Source of the DNA: Bacteroidota bacterium
GTDB taxonomy: Bacteria; Bacteroidota; Bacteroidia; Flavobacteriales; Flavobacteriaceae
NCBI GenBank assembly: GCA_023446155.1
Contig: JAEXIT010000008.1
Coordinates: 69,296 to 133,295, forward strand
Length of the DNA stretch: 64,000 bases
Reading direction: 5' to 3'
Part shown: positions 1 to 8,652 of the stretch, piece after piece
Layout of the letters: each line of letters begins with the position of its first letter
How positions within the stretch are numbered: the stretch's first letter is position 1
Program-made: the position numbers and the translations under genes
The notes under the pieces: model-generated
What the model saw: the letters and a program-made list of their open reading frames with translations, nothing else
Database searches by the model: none
Told to the model about the DNA's origin: nothing

Positions 1-208
1 GATTGGATCGGATACGAACTCGAACCTGATTTTATTACCGAATTCACCACAAGCCGGAAGTGATATGTTAAACAACATGGTCGCTTCTTTTACCGCTTCG
101 AACCAGGTTGGTGAAGCGATGAAAAAGGCACAGGGAAAAAAGAAATCGAAAGATGATTACCATAGACCGGATCATCATGATACAACAGGATTACCGGAGA
201 CGGAATAA
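1..208 (+). CDS. SPFH/Band 7 domain protein, C-terminal end (partial)
   Basis: Only the last 68 codons are in the window; the reading frame is entered at base 2 and ends with TAA at 206-208. The visible tail contains SDTNSNLILLPNSPQAG followed by MLNNMVASF. From memory this is typical of the end of flavobacterial SPFH (stomatin/prohibitin/HIR-like) membrane-associated proteins, after their long Ala/Glu coiled coil. The last 25 residues are Lys/Asp/His-rich and poorly conserved. Such proteins form oligomeric membrane scaffolds. The SPFH domain lies upstream of the window, so the call rests on the tail alone. It converges on the envelope cluster at 238-1165 and shares a terminator with it. Confidence 0.65.
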   Translation, partial: IGSDTNSNLILLPNSPQAGSDMLNNMVASFTASNQVGEAMKKAQGKKKSKDDYHRPDHHDTTGLPETE

Positions 209-241
209 AGTAAAAAAAGCGGCATTAAGCCGCTTTTTTAT
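209..241. terminator. Bidirectional intrinsic terminator
   Basis: An AGCGGC...GCCGCT stem with a short ATTA-type loop is flanked by an A run on the left and a T run on the right, so it can stop transcription from both sides. It separates the SPFH gene from the minus-strand gene whose stop codon lies at its edge (238-240). Confidence 0.85.
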
Positions 242-474
242 TTGAATAACCGGTTAAAAATAAAACCGATTATTAGATTTTGAATGGTCCCCGATTTTGT
301 AAAGAATGAACCTATGGAACGGACCACTCCGGAAGTAAATACTCCTGGTGTAAGGTCATCCCGTGTTTTTTCGACTGCATAGACCAAACGTCTGTAATCC
401 AGTTCTTTCTGTACTTTTAAGATTTCCAGCTCACGGTTGATTTCGTCATAAGACGAATATTTTTTTCTTTCCAT
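238..474 (-). CDS. Small protein of YtxH/holin-like cluster, unknown function
   Basis: A 78-residue protein with a charged, probably helical N-terminus (about residues 1-40, EINRELEILKVQKELDYRR) and a hydrophobic C-terminal stretch (about 62-77, IQNLIIGFIFNRLF) that may insert in or lie on the membrane. It is the last gene of a three-gene minus-strand cluster: YtxH-like (836-1165), holin-like (477-827), then this one, with gaps of only a few bases. The same trio is common in Flavobacterium, where this member usually carries a DUF name. No catalytic motif is visible. It is probably an envelope or stress-related accessory protein, inferred from its neighbours. Confidence 0.6.
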   Translation of the reverse strand: MERKKYSSYDEINRELEILKVQKELDYRRLVYAVEKTRDDLTPGVFTSGVVRSIGSFFTKSGTIQNLIIGFIFNRLFK

Positions 475-476
475 AC

Positions 477-827
477 TTAATCATTAAAAAAGAATTCGGA
501 GAATTTTTCCAGTATCGGGCCTTCCACAATTTTATCTTTGATGTAGTACACCACGATACATAGAATGAGATAAATGACACCCACAATTAAAAAACCGAGG
601 GCATAACTACCCATCATGTTACCCAAAGCAAAGGCGCCGGCTATAGATAAGAAAAGTACCATCAACATCAGGAAAATACTCAAAAGGAAAATTTTAAGTA
701 TCATTGTTGTTGACTTCATGGCTACTTTAAAAAACCATAGTTTATAGTAGGCCACGTTGGTATCGAATAATGCTTTGGCATTATCCTGAATCTGTTCGGT
801 ATTTTCTTTTAATTTTTCAAAAGCCAT
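477..827 (-). CDS. Phage-holin-family-like small membrane protein
   Basis: A 116-residue protein with two strong transmembrane helices (about residues 43-67 and 74-94) joined by a Gly-containing turn (AGAFALGNMMGSYALG), an amphipathic N-terminus and a charged C-terminus. This layout matches the chromosomal 'holin superfamily III' proteins (PF07332-like) of Bacteroidota, which are ordinary envelope proteins and not lysis proteins. It lies 8 bases after the YtxH-like gene and 2 bases before the 78-residue gene, so the three are probably one transcript. No other phage gene is nearby. Confidence 0.75.
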   Translation of the reverse strand: MAFEKLKENTEQIQDNAKALFDTNVAYYKLWFFKVAMKSTTMILKIFLLSIFLMLMVLFLSIAGAFALGNMMGSYALGFLIVGVIYLILCIVVYYIKDKIVEGPILEKFSEFFFND

Positions 828-835
828 AGCCTACT

Positions 836-1165
836 TTATTTAGTTGCTTTAGCGTGTTGTTTTTTAAGATCGTCCAGTTTTTTTTCTAATGTTGCGATAA
901 TATCTTCGGTCTTATTATCGACGTTGGATACTAGATGATCAAATTCACTTTCCAAATCCATTTTGGCTCTGCTGAATTTATTTTTGAGGTTATGGGTAGC
1001 CTCGTTAAACTTGTCTCGTAAGTGATCTGTTTCCTTATCGAAACCATCTTTAATTTTTCTTCGGGTTTTTGATCCTTTATCGGGAGCAAATAAAATTCCG
1101 ACACCAGCACCGATAGCTGCTCCGGCTAAAAGTGCCAATAATGTGTTACCTGTGTTATTAGACAT
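836..1165 (-). CDS. YtxH domain-containing protein
   Basis: A 109-residue protein. Residues about 8-28 form a Gly/Ala-rich membrane segment (LLALLAGAAIGAGVGILFAP) followed directly by a basic patch (KGSKTRRKI). The rest is a long charged amphipathic helix, likely a coiled coil. This is the standard YtxH architecture, known as a general stress protein family in Bacillus. It is the first gene of the cluster. Upstream (1166-1442) is an AT-rich region of 277 bases that must hold the promoter; I see a partial match (TAAGTTTA on the minus strand) but no full consensus. Confidence 0.85.
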   Translation of the reverse strand: MSNNTGNTLLALLAGAAIGAGVGILFAPDKGSKTRRKIKDGFDKETDHLRDKFNEATHNLKNKFSRAKMDLESEFDHLVSNVDNKTEDIIATLEKKLDDLKKQHAKATK

Positions 1166-1413
1166 AATCTCACTTTTTAAAAATTAATAATTATAAACTT
1201 ACGAAATTAATATTCATAAATACGTTAATAAGTAGTTAATAAAAGCTTGTTTTTTAAAATAACGAAATTAAAAGCTTTTTTAAATCGTATTTTTTTAGAG
1301 ATGTAAAATCTATTTAACTAAAAAAGATAATCAATTTAAAAGCATTGTATAAAGTCAGTTTTAATAGATTTTAAAAATAATTATTTTACTTTTAATCGAT
1401 ATAATATATAATA

Positions 1414-1443
1414 GAAAAAGGCTTCTTTTTAGAAGCCCTTTAT
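1414..1443 (-). terminator. Terminator of the fatty acid hydroxylase-like gene
   Basis: GGCTTCT and AGAAGCC arms (1420-1426 and 1431-1437) around a TTTT loop. On the minus strand the stem is followed by a T-rich run, immediately after the TGA stop at 1443-1445. Confidence 0.8.
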
Positions 1444-2357
1444 CATTTTTGTCTATTTGCTTTTTCTTCAGCCCGAAGTTTGGCAGACGTTTTAAAATCT
1501 CCGGTATGTGACCATCCCGGTGGATAAAAAATATATTTTAGTCGATCGGAAAATTTGATGTCCGGTTGGGAAGCATCCCTCCAAATATCTTTCCATTCGT
1601 GGAATACAATATTAAGCGGTCCTTTGTCTTCTATTTCGGAAGTAAGTCCAAAACGTACTTCTTCATAATTTGGATCTTCTTTTTCAAAAGTTCCGAAAAT
1701 ACGATCCCAGATAATTAATCCCATTCCCATATTACGATCTAAATAACGAGCGTTGGATGCATGGTGTACTCTATGGTGTGAAGGTGTAACCAAAATCCAT
1801 TCTAAAATACCCATACTTTTTACCGTTTTGGTATGTACCCAGGTTCCATAGATCTGAATAATCGCATAAGCGGCCATAATATGCCACGGATTAAAGCCTA
1901 AAAATGCTATTGGTGAAAAGAACAAATAGCGGTATAAGGGCTGTAAAACCGGTGATCGGAATCCGGTGGTAATATTAAAATAACCTGAATTATGGTGTGT
2001 TACGTGCACCGCCCAAAACATTCTGGAGTGATGATCCACATAATGATGGACATAATACGCAAAATCCTGTAACAGGAAAACACCAATCCAATACCAAACA
2101 CTGCTGTATTCCAAATCGAAAATGCGGTGTTCATAAAAGTAGAACATAACTCCAATAGCAAAAGCTTTCATGATAATGTCCAAACCATAGTTCAGACAAG
2201 CCATATAGATATTGGTAAGCGTATCTTTCGTATTATAAAAATGTTTTTTATGCGAATAGCTGTAAAACATTTCAAATAAGATGATTAGGATATGCAACGG
2301 AGCCGAATATAAATAGACATTGGCAACGGCCTGTTCTCCAAAAAAATGATCTAACAT
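1443..2357 (-). CDS. Sterol desaturase/fatty acid hydroxylase family protein
   Basis: A 304-residue integral membrane di-iron oxygenase of the fatty acid hydroxylase superfamily (PF04116). The histidine clusters that bind the two irons are visible: HYVDH (about 105-109), HVTHH (about 118-122) and HHRVHH (about 194-199), with several hydrophobic helices before and between them. Substrates in this family range from sterols to sphingolipids and carotenoids. In flavobacteria the substrate is usually unknown, so I do not name one. The start lies 4 bases downstream of the glnS stop, so it is probably translated from the glnS transcript. Confidence 0.85.
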   Translation of the reverse strand: MLDHFFGEQAVANVYLYSAPLHILIILFEMFYSYSHKKHFYNTKDTLTNIYMACLNYGLDIIMKAFAIGVMFYFYEHRIFDLEYSSVWYWIGVFLLQDFAYYVHHYVDHHSRMFWAVHVTHHNSGYFNITTGFRSPVLQPLYRYLFFSPIAFLGFNPWHIMAAYAIIQIYGTWVHTKTVKSMGILEWILVTPSHHRVHHASNARYLDRNMGMGLIIWDRIFGTFEKEDPNYEEVRFGLTSEIEDKGPLNIVFHEWKDIWRDASQPDIKFSDRLKYIFYPPGWSHTGDFKTSAKLRAEEKANRQK

Positions 2358-2361
2358 AACT

Positions 2362-4047
2362 TTATTCTTTACTTTCTACTTTAGCCCATGTATCGCGAAG
2401 GCCTACGGTTTTGTTAAAAACCAGTTTATCAGCAGTAGTGTCGCGATCTACACAGAAATATCCCAAACGTTGGAACTGGAATCGGTCGCCATCAACAGCC
2501 GTTTTTAGGCTTGGCTCCAGGTATCCGGTGATGATTTCCAATGAATTAGGATTTAAAAACTCTTTGAAATTAATATCTTTATTACCATCCGGGTTTTCAT
2601 GTGAAAACAAACGGTCGTAGATTCGGATCTCAGCCGGAACCGCATGTGCAACCGATACCCAGTGAATGGTACCTTTTACTTTTCGCATACTCGCTTCCGA
2701 ACCACTTCCACTTCTACTGTCTTCATCATATGTAGCATGGATTTCGGTAATATTTCCATCAGCATCTTTAACCACGCTTTCCCCTTTAATGATATAAGCG
2801 TTTTTTAAACGTACTTCTTTACCAAGGGTTAAACGGAAAAATTTACTGTTTGCTTCTTCTAAAAAGTCTTCTCTTTCAATATATAATTCTTTTGAAAAAG
2901 GTACTTTTCTATAGGTCATTACTTCTTCTTCCTGATTGTTTTCGGCATCCAACCACTCCTCTTTTCCTTCCGGATAATTGGTAAGGATCAGTTTAACAGG
3001 ATCCAATACGGCCATTACACGTGGAGCCGTTTTGTTAAGGTCTTCGCGAACACAGAATTCCAATAAGGAAACGTCAATCAGGTTATCGCGTTTGGCAATA
3101 CCAATTGTATCGGCAAAATTACGGATGGCAGTTGGCGTATACCCTCTTCTGCGCATTCCGGAAATGGTCGACATTCTTGGATCGTCCCATCCGGTAACAT
3201 GTCCTTCCTGAACCAATTGTAGTAATTTACGCTTACTAACAACGGTATGCGAAAGATTTCTACGTGCAAATTCACGTTGTTTCGGACGTACTTTGTCGGT
3301 ATCAATGATCTGATCTAAAAACCAATCGTACAATTCGCGGTGTGGTAAAAACTCCAGCGTACAGAACGAATGCGAAATTTGCTCCAGGTAGTCGCTTTCT
3401 CCGTGTGCCCAATCGTACATCGGATAAATACACCAATTTTCACCGGTTCTGTGGTGGTGTTTGTGTAAAATACGGTACATGATTGGATCACGCATTAGCA
3501 TGTTGGTAGAAGCCATATCAATTTTGGCTCTTAAAATATGCGTACCTTCTTCGAATTCACCGTTTTTCATTCTTTCGAATAAATCCAGGTTTTCTTCTAC
3601 CGAACGGTTTCGGTACGGACTATCAACACCCGCTTGCGTAGGCGTTCCTTTTTGTTTCGCCATTTCTTCCGAAGTCTGACTGTCGACATAGGCTTTTCCT
3701 TTTTTGATCAGCGTTACGGTCCAGTCATACAATTGTTGAAAATAGTCGGAAGCATAACATTCTTCTGCCCATTGGTATCCTAACCATTGTACGTCTTTTT
3801 TGATTGCATCTACGTATTCCTGCTCTTCTTTAGCCGGGTTGGTATCATCAAAACGCAGGTTCACCGGCGCCTGATAGTCCAATCCTAATCCAAAATTAAG
3901 ACATATGGAACTCGCATGACCAATGTGTAAATAGCCATTAGGTTCCGGTGGAAAACGGAATCGCAATTTATCTTGAGATAAACCATTTTTTAAATCTTCC
4001 TCAATGATTTGTTCGATAAAATTTAATGATTTTTCTTTTGTTGACAT
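2362..4047 (-). CDS. glnS: Glutamine-tRNA ligase (glutaminyl-tRNA synthetase)
   Basis: A 561-residue class I aminoacyl-tRNA synthetase that charges tRNA-Gln in the cytoplasm. The HIGH signature is at residues 41-44 within PPEPNGYLHIGHA and the KMSKS-like loop is VVSKRK at about 268-273. The Gln/Glu-type catalytic core is followed by the two beta-barrel anticodon-binding domains. The length is close to the E. coli enzyme. It is divergent from folB, with a TAAATTTG box in the shared intergenic region, and the hydroxylase gene follows 4 bases after its stop. Nothing unusual. Confidence 0.97.
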   Translation of the reverse strand: MSTKEKSLNFIEQIIEEDLKNGLSQDKLRFRFPPEPNGYLHIGHASSICLNFGLGLDYQAPVNLRFDDTNPAKEEQEYVDAIKKDVQWLGYQWAEECYASDYFQQLYDWTVTLIKKGKAYVDSQTSEEMAKQKGTPTQAGVDSPYRNRSVEENLDLFERMKNGEFEEGTHILRAKIDMASTNMLMRDPIMYRILHKHHHRTGENWCIYPMYDWAHGESDYLEQISHSFCTLEFLPHRELYDWFLDQIIDTDKVRPKQREFARRNLSHTVVSKRKLLQLVQEGHVTGWDDPRMSTISGMRRRGYTPTAIRNFADTIGIAKRDNLIDVSLLEFCVREDLNKTAPRVMAVLDPVKLILTNYPEGKEEWLDAENNQEEEVMTYRKVPFSKELYIEREDFLEEANSKFFRLTLGKEVRLKNAYIIKGESVVKDADGNITEIHATYDEDSRSGSGSEASMRKVKGTIHWVSVAHAVPAEIRIYDRLFSHENPDGNKDINFKEFLNPNSLEIITGYLEPSLKTAVDGDRFQFQRLGYFCVDRDTTADKLVFNKTVGLRDTWAKVESKE

Positions 4048-4065
4048 AAAATAAAATTAGAAAGG

Positions 4066-4073
4066 CAAATTTA
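4066..4073 (-). promoter_or_regulatory. Candidate -7 box of glnS
   Basis: Minus-strand TAAATTTG, a match to the flavobacterial -7 consensus TAnnTTTG, 19 bases upstream of the glnS ATG. I see no clear TTG partner at 18 bases, so this is a half-site call. Confidence 0.5.
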
Positions 4074-4185
4074 CCAAAAATGTTGTTTATGTCGGTATAT
4101 CTTTAAGGGCTTATTATCATATTGGCTTTAAAAATTCGTACTTTTATCGGTCGAAGGACTAATCTATTATTGAATACGTTTAAAA

Positions 4186-4545
4186 ATGGGAATCATTAAG
4201 TTAAAAAACATCCGTACCTTTTCGTTCCACGGATGTCTGGAAGAAGAAAGTAAAATCGGATCGGATTACAGTGTGGATTTGGAAGTGAAAACCGATTTGC
4301 GCAAGCCGTCGGAAACAGACGAATTGGTCGATACGGTGGATTATGTACATCTAAACCGGATTGTTCGGGAAGAAATGGCCATCCGCTCCAAATTATTAGA
4401 ACATGTTGCGAAGCGAATTCTGGTTCGGATTTTTAAGGAAATTCCTTCCGTTTCAAGAATTACGGTGGCGGTTTCCAAACTAAACCCACCAATTGGTGGC
4501 GATGTGGAAGCGGTTACAGTTCAAATGGAAGAATACCGCAGTTAA
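4186..4545 (+). CDS. folB: Dihydroneopterin aldolase
   Basis: A 119-residue enzyme of folate synthesis that converts 7,8-dihydroneopterin to 6-hydroxymethyl-dihydropterin and glycolaldehyde. Family marks: the N-terminal FHGCLEEE segment with the substrate-binding Glu, and the C-terminal VSKLNPPIGG motif with the catalytic Lys. The length is typical of this small tunnelling-fold enzyme, which works as an octamer. It is a single gene between divergent glnS and the tRNA-Cys gene. No other folate genes are nearby. Confidence 0.95.
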   Translation: MGIIKLKNIRTFSFHGCLEEESKIGSDYSVDLEVKTDLRKPSETDELVDTVDYVHLNRIVREEMAIRSKLLEHVAKRILVRIFKEIPSVSRITVAVSKLNPPIGGDVEAVTVQMEEYRS

Positions 4546-4602
4546 CAGCCTGTTGAAAACGAGCAAATTATAAAATAAGTACAATAAAATGTCGAATTTG
4601 AA

Positions 4603-4632
4603 TTTGAATTTCAAAATATTTTAGTAAGTTTG
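4603..4632 (+). promoter_or_regulatory. Promoter of tRNA-Cys
   Basis: TTTG (4603-4606), an 18-base spacer, then TAAGTTTG (4625-4632): a full match to the flavobacterial housekeeping consensus. The tRNA begins 14 bases after the -7 box. Confidence 0.85.
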
Positions 4633-4646
4633 CGCCCTACAATACT

Positions 4647-4717
4647 GGCATCGTGGCCGAGAGGCTAGGCAGCGGTCTGCAAAACCGTCCACAGCGGTTC
4701 GAATCCGCTCGATGCCT
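4647..4717 (+). tRNA. tRNA-Cys (anticodon GCA)
   Basis: The acceptor stem GGCATCG pairs with CGATGCC. The anticodon loop CTGCAAA carries GCA at 4679-4681, and the T arm contains GGTTCGAATCC. The discriminator base is U, as in cysteine tRNAs. The CCA end is not encoded (TCA follows). It has its own promoter and a terminator straight after it. Confidence 0.97.
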
Positions 4718-4725
4718 CAGGAAAC

Positions 4726-4758
4726 AAAAAGAGCGGTTATATTAACCGCTCTTTTTTT
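4726..4758. terminator. Bidirectional terminator, tRNA-Cys and LysE exporter gene
   Basis: GAGCGGTTA...TAACCGCTC with a short loop, an A run on the left and eight T on the right. It can end both the tRNA transcript and the minus-strand LysE-family gene. Confidence 0.9.
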
Positions 4759-4774
4759 GTATTTATAGTTTCTA

Positions 4775-5461
4775 CTATTTCTTATCTTCTATTTTTTCCA
4801 ATGTATTTTTTACAAATTCCTTTTCTTTCGGAAACCATCCCTGGAACATCAATACCAATCCGAAAACAATTAATAAAATACTACTTAATTTTTTAACTTT
4901 CAGAATGTTAGCTGGAGTCAATTTTTTACGAAGCTGTTTGGCCAACATGATTTTCCCGATGTCGGTAATAAAATAAGAACCGATCACCGCACTAAAAAAC
5001 GTTAGCATACGGTTAGGTTCCATATCTAGTTTTGGACCAAAGGTGATGATAATCGCCAGCCAGAACCCCAAAACACCGATATTGATAAAGTTTAAAAGGA
5101 ATCCCTTTAAAAACAGGCTGAGGTAATCTCTTTTGATCAACTCAACAACTTCCTCATCTTCTTCAACGGATTTACTTTGTCTTCGGAGTTTAAAAAAAGT
5201 AATCATCCCATAGGTAAACATCAGTATACCACCAAAAATAAACAAAGCCGGATCGTCTTTAATGCTTTGAATCAGCCGCACACTACTAAAGTAGGCTATG
5301 GCAATAAAAACGATATCACCCAGGACAACTCCAATGTCGAACGAAATGGCCGCGCGAAATCCTTTGGTGATACTGGTTTCCAAAAGAACAAAAAAGACAG
5401 GGCCGATCATAAAACTTAAAAAGAATCCTAACGGAATTCCGGTAAGAATATCGTCTATCAT
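4775..5461 (-). CDS. LysE/RhtB family exporter
   Basis: A 228-residue protein with about six hydrophobic helices. The LysE-family start is visible at the N-terminus: IPLGFFLSFMIGPVFFVLLE, with the conserved G-P and the long first helix. The family exports amino acids or related metabolites from the cytoplasm; the substrate cannot be read from sequence. Residues about 92-108 form a charged loop (RRQSKSVEEDEEVVE) between helices 3 and 4. It is transcribed alone from a TATATTTG promoter box (5515-5522) through a leader containing an inverted repeat. Confidence 0.85.
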   Translation of the reverse strand: MIDDILTGIPLGFFLSFMIGPVFFVLLETSITKGFRAAISFDIGVVLGDIVFIAIAYFSSVRLIQSIKDDPALFIFGGILMFTYGMITFFKLRRQSKSVEEDEEVVELIKRDYLSLFLKGFLLNFINIGVLGFWLAIIITFGPKLDMEPNRMLTFFSAVIGSYFITDIGKIMLAKQLRKKLTPANILKVKKLSSILLIVFGLVLMFQGWFPKEKEFVKNTLEKIEDKK

Positions 5462-5487
5462 GTAAAGGTATTTAAGGTGAATATGCG

Positions 5488-5513
5488 AAATTACCTGTAT
5501 AAACGGGTAATTT
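5488..5513 (-). promoter_or_regulatory. Stem-loop in the LysE exporter leader
   Basis: Perfect 8-base arms AAATTACC (5488-5495) and GGTAATTT (5506-5513) around 10 bases, lying between the -7 box and the ATG. It could be an RNA hairpin or an operator for a dimeric repressor; I cannot tell which. Confidence 0.45.
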
Positions 5514-5514
5514 A

Positions 5515-5522
5515 CAAATATA
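5515..5522 (-). promoter_or_regulatory. Candidate -7 box of the LysE exporter gene
   Basis: Minus-strand TATATTTG, consensus TAnnTTTG, about 54 bases upstream of the ATG. The -33 element is not clear. Confidence 0.55.
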
Positions 5523-5590
5523 GTTTAAAAATTCCGATAGGTTTAAAACGATTGTCTCAAATCGACCGGAAAATGGGTTTATTGTATAAA

Positions 5591-5620
5591 AGAAACCCCG
5601 ACTATTACTAGTCGGGATTT
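5591..5620 (-). terminator. Terminator of the rnr/DUF2807 operon
   Basis: CCCGACT and AGTCGGG arms (5597-5603 and 5610-5616) around six bases. On the minus strand the stem is followed by GTTTCTTTT. It lies downstream of the DUF2807 stop. Confidence 0.8.
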
Positions 5621-5648
5621 TAGCTATTTTGTTTCAATTGTAGCGGAA

Positions 5649-6338
5649 TTATTTTTTAATAACGTCAATACTTCCACCGGCAAATGTTTTCTGATTTACT
5701 TTTTTAGGGTTTCCATAAATGGTAATGTCTCCTCCTGCTCTTGTTTTGGCATCTACCAGATCCGTAGCAAAAACATCGGCTTCGCCACCGGCATTTACCG
5801 CAACGGATGTTTGTGAGGTTTCGAAGGTTTTCGCATTGACAATACCACCAGAGTTGATGACAATATCCTGATTTTCGGCTTTACCACTCAGTTTAACGAT
5901 TCCGCCTGTAGTAGCGCGAATACCGGCTTTTTTGACATCCAAAGCCACTTTAATTTGGCCGCCTTTATTGGCATTTACGGTGAAATCCACCCCTTTTAAA
6001 GTAGCGTCAGAGGAAACATAAGCACCTTCACTGGCTTCGATACTTTCTACATTTTTACAGTAAATAATCGCCGTGATATCTTCCCCTTTTAGGAATTTAT
6101 CCAATGGCATTCGGATTTTTAAATCACCGTTTTTATTTACAATTTCCACTTTTTCAGCACCTTGTCCTTTCAATTCAATTTTGCTTTCTGAGGAAGGAAT
6201 TAACTGAGCCGAAATTTTATCGAATACTTTTACCGCTGTAAAATCACCTACGTTTTTTGTCACCTGAGAAAAACCAAACTGGGTTGCCAATAGGAATGTG
6301 ACTATTGCGAAACTGTTTTTAAAAGTTGTTTTTAGCAT
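5649..6338 (-). CDS. Secreted DUF2807 (head GIN domain) protein
   Basis: A 229-residue protein with a signal peptide (about residues 1-24, ending GFSQ) and a repetitive beta-rich body with many short Val/Gly/Ala repeats (GGIVKLSGKA, GGIVNAKTF, GGEADVF, GGDITIYG). This fits the putative auto-transporter adhesin head GIN domain, a single-stranded beta-helix common in Bacteroidota. It is probably periplasmic or surface exposed; the function is not established. It follows rnr after 20 bases and is probably co-transcribed, which looks like shared transcription and not a functional link. Confidence 0.85.
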   Translation of the reverse strand: MLKTTFKNSFAIVTFLLATQFGFSQVTKNVGDFTAVKVFDKISAQLIPSSESKIELKGQGAEKVEIVNKNGDLKIRMPLDKFLKGEDITAIIYCKNVESIEASEGAYVSSDATLKGVDFTVNANKGGQIKVALDVKKAGIRATTGGIVKLSGKAENQDIVINSGGIVNAKTFETSQTSVAVNAGGEADVFATDLVDAKTRAGGDITIYGNPKKVNQKTFAGGSIDVIKK

Positions 6339-6358
6339 CGTTTTCTGTTTTTTAAATG

Positions 6359-8539
6359 TTACGAATCTTTCTTTTTGATAAAATGAAAATCCAGTTGTTT
6401 TTTAACCAGATCGGCATTTTTCACTTTTACGATGACTTCGTCGCCCAATTGGATTATGTTATGTGAAATTTCGCCCACCAAGGCATATTGTTTTTCGTCG
6501 AATGTATAGTAATCGTCGCGGATTTCGCGGATACGTACCATTCCTTCACACTTATTATCCACAATTTCAACATAAATACCCCATTCGGTCACACCGGAAA
6601 TAACGCCCAAAAACTCCTCATCTTTGTGATCCTGCATATACTTAACCTGCATATACTTGATACTGTCGCGTTCGGCATTGGCTGCCAGACTTTCCATAGT
6701 AGACGAATGCATACATTTTTCTTCGTATACTTCCGCATCGGCCGAAGTACCGCCATCGAGATAATGTTGTAGCAAACGGTGTGCCATAACATCGGGATAA
6801 CGACGAATAGGAGACGTAAAATGCGAATAATAATCAAATGCCAGTCCGTAATGTCCTATATTTTCGGTAGAATAGCTGGCTTTGCTCATACTGCGAATGG
6901 CCAGTGTATCCACCAGGTTTTGTTCTTTTTTGCCCTGTACGTCTTCCAACAAGGTATTCAGGGATTTTGAAATTGAATCCTTGGATTTAAAATTAAGCGA
7001 ATAGCCGAATTTAGAAATCACGGTTTGTAGATTGATCAACTTATCCTGATCCGGTTCATCGTGGATACGATACACAAAGGTTTTCTTTTGTTTTCCGATA
7101 AATTCCGCTACTTTTCTATTGGCCAGCAACATAAATTCTTCGATCAGATGGTTGGCATCCTTAGCAACTTTAAAGTACACTCCGGTTGGTTCGGCATTTT
7201 CGTTAAGATGGAATTTTACTTCCACTTTATCAAATGAAATAGCCCCGTTTTGCATTCGTTTTTTTCTAAGGATTTTTGCCAGTTCGTTTAGTTTTAGCGT
7301 TGCTTCTACGATAGGTGCATCGACAGTATACTCCTTTCCGGTAAGCGAAATTTCGGCCGGAATCTGATCTCCTTTGGTTTCGATAATGTGTTGCGCTTCT
7401 TCATAGGCAAAACGCTGATCGGAATAGGTTACCGTTCTCCCGAACCACTGGTTGATCAACTCGGCTTTTTCATTTAATTCGAAAACAGCCGAAAAAGTAT
7501 ATTTCTCCTCATGTGGCCGTAGGGAACAGGCGAAATTGGATAGCACTTCCGGTAGCATTGGCACTACCCGATCGACTAAATAAACCGAGGTCGCGCGTTG
7601 GTACGCTTCATCGTCCAATACGGTTCCTTCCTGAACATAATGCGAAACATCGGCAATATGAATTCCGATTTCATAGTTTCCGTTTGGAAGTTTTTCGAAC
7701 GATAAGGCATCATCAAAATCTTTGGCATCTTTAGGGTCGATCGTAAACGTAAGCGTATTTCGCATATCGCGACGCTTCAGAATTTCGCTTTCCTGAATGG
7801 AAGTATCGAGTTTTTTAGCATATACCTCTACTTCTACCGGGAAATCATACGGCAGCCCGTATTCGGCAAGAATGGCATGGATTTCGGTATTGTGTTCACC
7901 GGGTCTTCCGAGTACTTTAGTAACCACCCCAAACGGACTGTCGGCTTTTGCGGGCCAGTCTTCGATATGAACCAAAACGACATCGCCATTTTGGGCCTCT
8001 CCAATTTTGTCTTTTGGAATAAAGATATCGGTATACATTTTCGGATTGGCCGACGTCACAAAAGCAAAGTTCTTTTGGATATCGATCACCCCCACAAAGT
8101 CGGTTTTTTTGCGTTCGATAATTTCAACGACTTCCCCTTCCGGTCTTCGTCCTTTTCTACGATTGTAGATATAAATTTTTACCTTATCACCATCCAAAGC
8201 ATGATTCAGATTGTTGGTTGGAATAAAGACATCATCTTCCAGATCGGGGCAAACAAAATAAGCCGTTTTCCGACTGGTCATATCGATTACACCTTCGAAA
8301 TAATCGGCTTTTGTGATGATACGGAATTTACCGCGGTCCACTTCTTCGATCTTTTCTTTGGCGGTAAGGTATTTTAATTCTTTGATGATTTCATTCCGAC
8401 TTTGGGTATCATTCAGTTCCAGAACAGCAGCTATTTGTTTGTAGTTGAATGTTTTGTTAGGATCTTTGGAAAGTATTTTAAAGATTTTTGCAGAAAAGTC
8501 TTTCCCTTTGTTGCCTAACTTTTTGTGTTTCTTACTCAT
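6359..8539 (-). CDS. rnr: Ribonuclease R
   Basis: A 726-residue 3'-5' exoribonuclease that degrades structured RNA. Domains in order: a Lys-rich start and winged-helix-like segment (about 15-75), cold-shock domains (about 80-250), the RNB catalytic domain with the Asp cluster IDPKDAKDFDDA at 267-278 that binds the catalytic metals, and a C-terminal S1 domain (about 640-720). The length is typical of the Bacteroidota enzyme. Unlike E. coli RNase R, the C-terminal Lys-rich tail is very short (FIKKKDS). Confidence 0.96.
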   Translation of the reverse strand: MSKKHKKLGNKGKDFSAKIFKILSKDPNKTFNYKQIAAVLELNDTQSRNEIIKELKYLTAKEKIEEVDRGKFRIITKADYFEGVIDMTSRKTAYFVCPDLEDDVFIPTNNLNHALDGDKVKIYIYNRRKGRRPEGEVVEIIERKKTDFVGVIDIQKNFAFVTSANPKMYTDIFIPKDKIGEAQNGDVVLVHIEDWPAKADSPFGVVTKVLGRPGEHNTEIHAILAEYGLPYDFPVEVEVYAKKLDTSIQESEILKRRDMRNTLTFTIDPKDAKDFDDALSFEKLPNGNYEIGIHIADVSHYVQEGTVLDDEAYQRATSVYLVDRVVPMLPEVLSNFACSLRPHEEKYTFSAVFELNEKAELINQWFGRTVTYSDQRFAYEEAQHIIETKGDQIPAEISLTGKEYTVDAPIVEATLKLNELAKILRKKRMQNGAISFDKVEVKFHLNENAEPTGVYFKVAKDANHLIEEFMLLANRKVAEFIGKQKKTFVYRIHDEPDQDKLINLQTVISKFGYSLNFKSKDSISKSLNTLLEDVQGKKEQNLVDTLAIRSMSKASYSTENIGHYGLAFDYYSHFTSPIRRYPDVMAHRLLQHYLDGGTSADAEVYEEKCMHSSTMESLAANAERDSIKYMQVKYMQDHKDEEFLGVISGVTEWGIYVEIVDNKCEGMVRIREIRDDYYTFDEKQYALVGEISHNIIQLGDEVIVKVKNADLVKKQLDFHFIKKKDS

Positions 8540-8652
8540 AAATTCTTTTCTAATATACTGCTAAAATTACGAATTAGTATTCACAATCGGGGAAGAAAGA
8601 ATAAGAATTATAGAAATAATAACTTTTGTATCTTTATCAAAACCTTCAAAAG

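Noticed and set aside
477..827. Prophage remnant suggested by the holin-like gene
   Set aside because: The gene is in a conserved chromosomal YtxH cluster and there is no other phage gene nearby.
7877..8377. A 166-codon plus-strand reading frame inside rnr
   Set aside because: It is antisense to the cold-shock region of a well-conserved gene and has no protein features; rnr accounts for the sequence.
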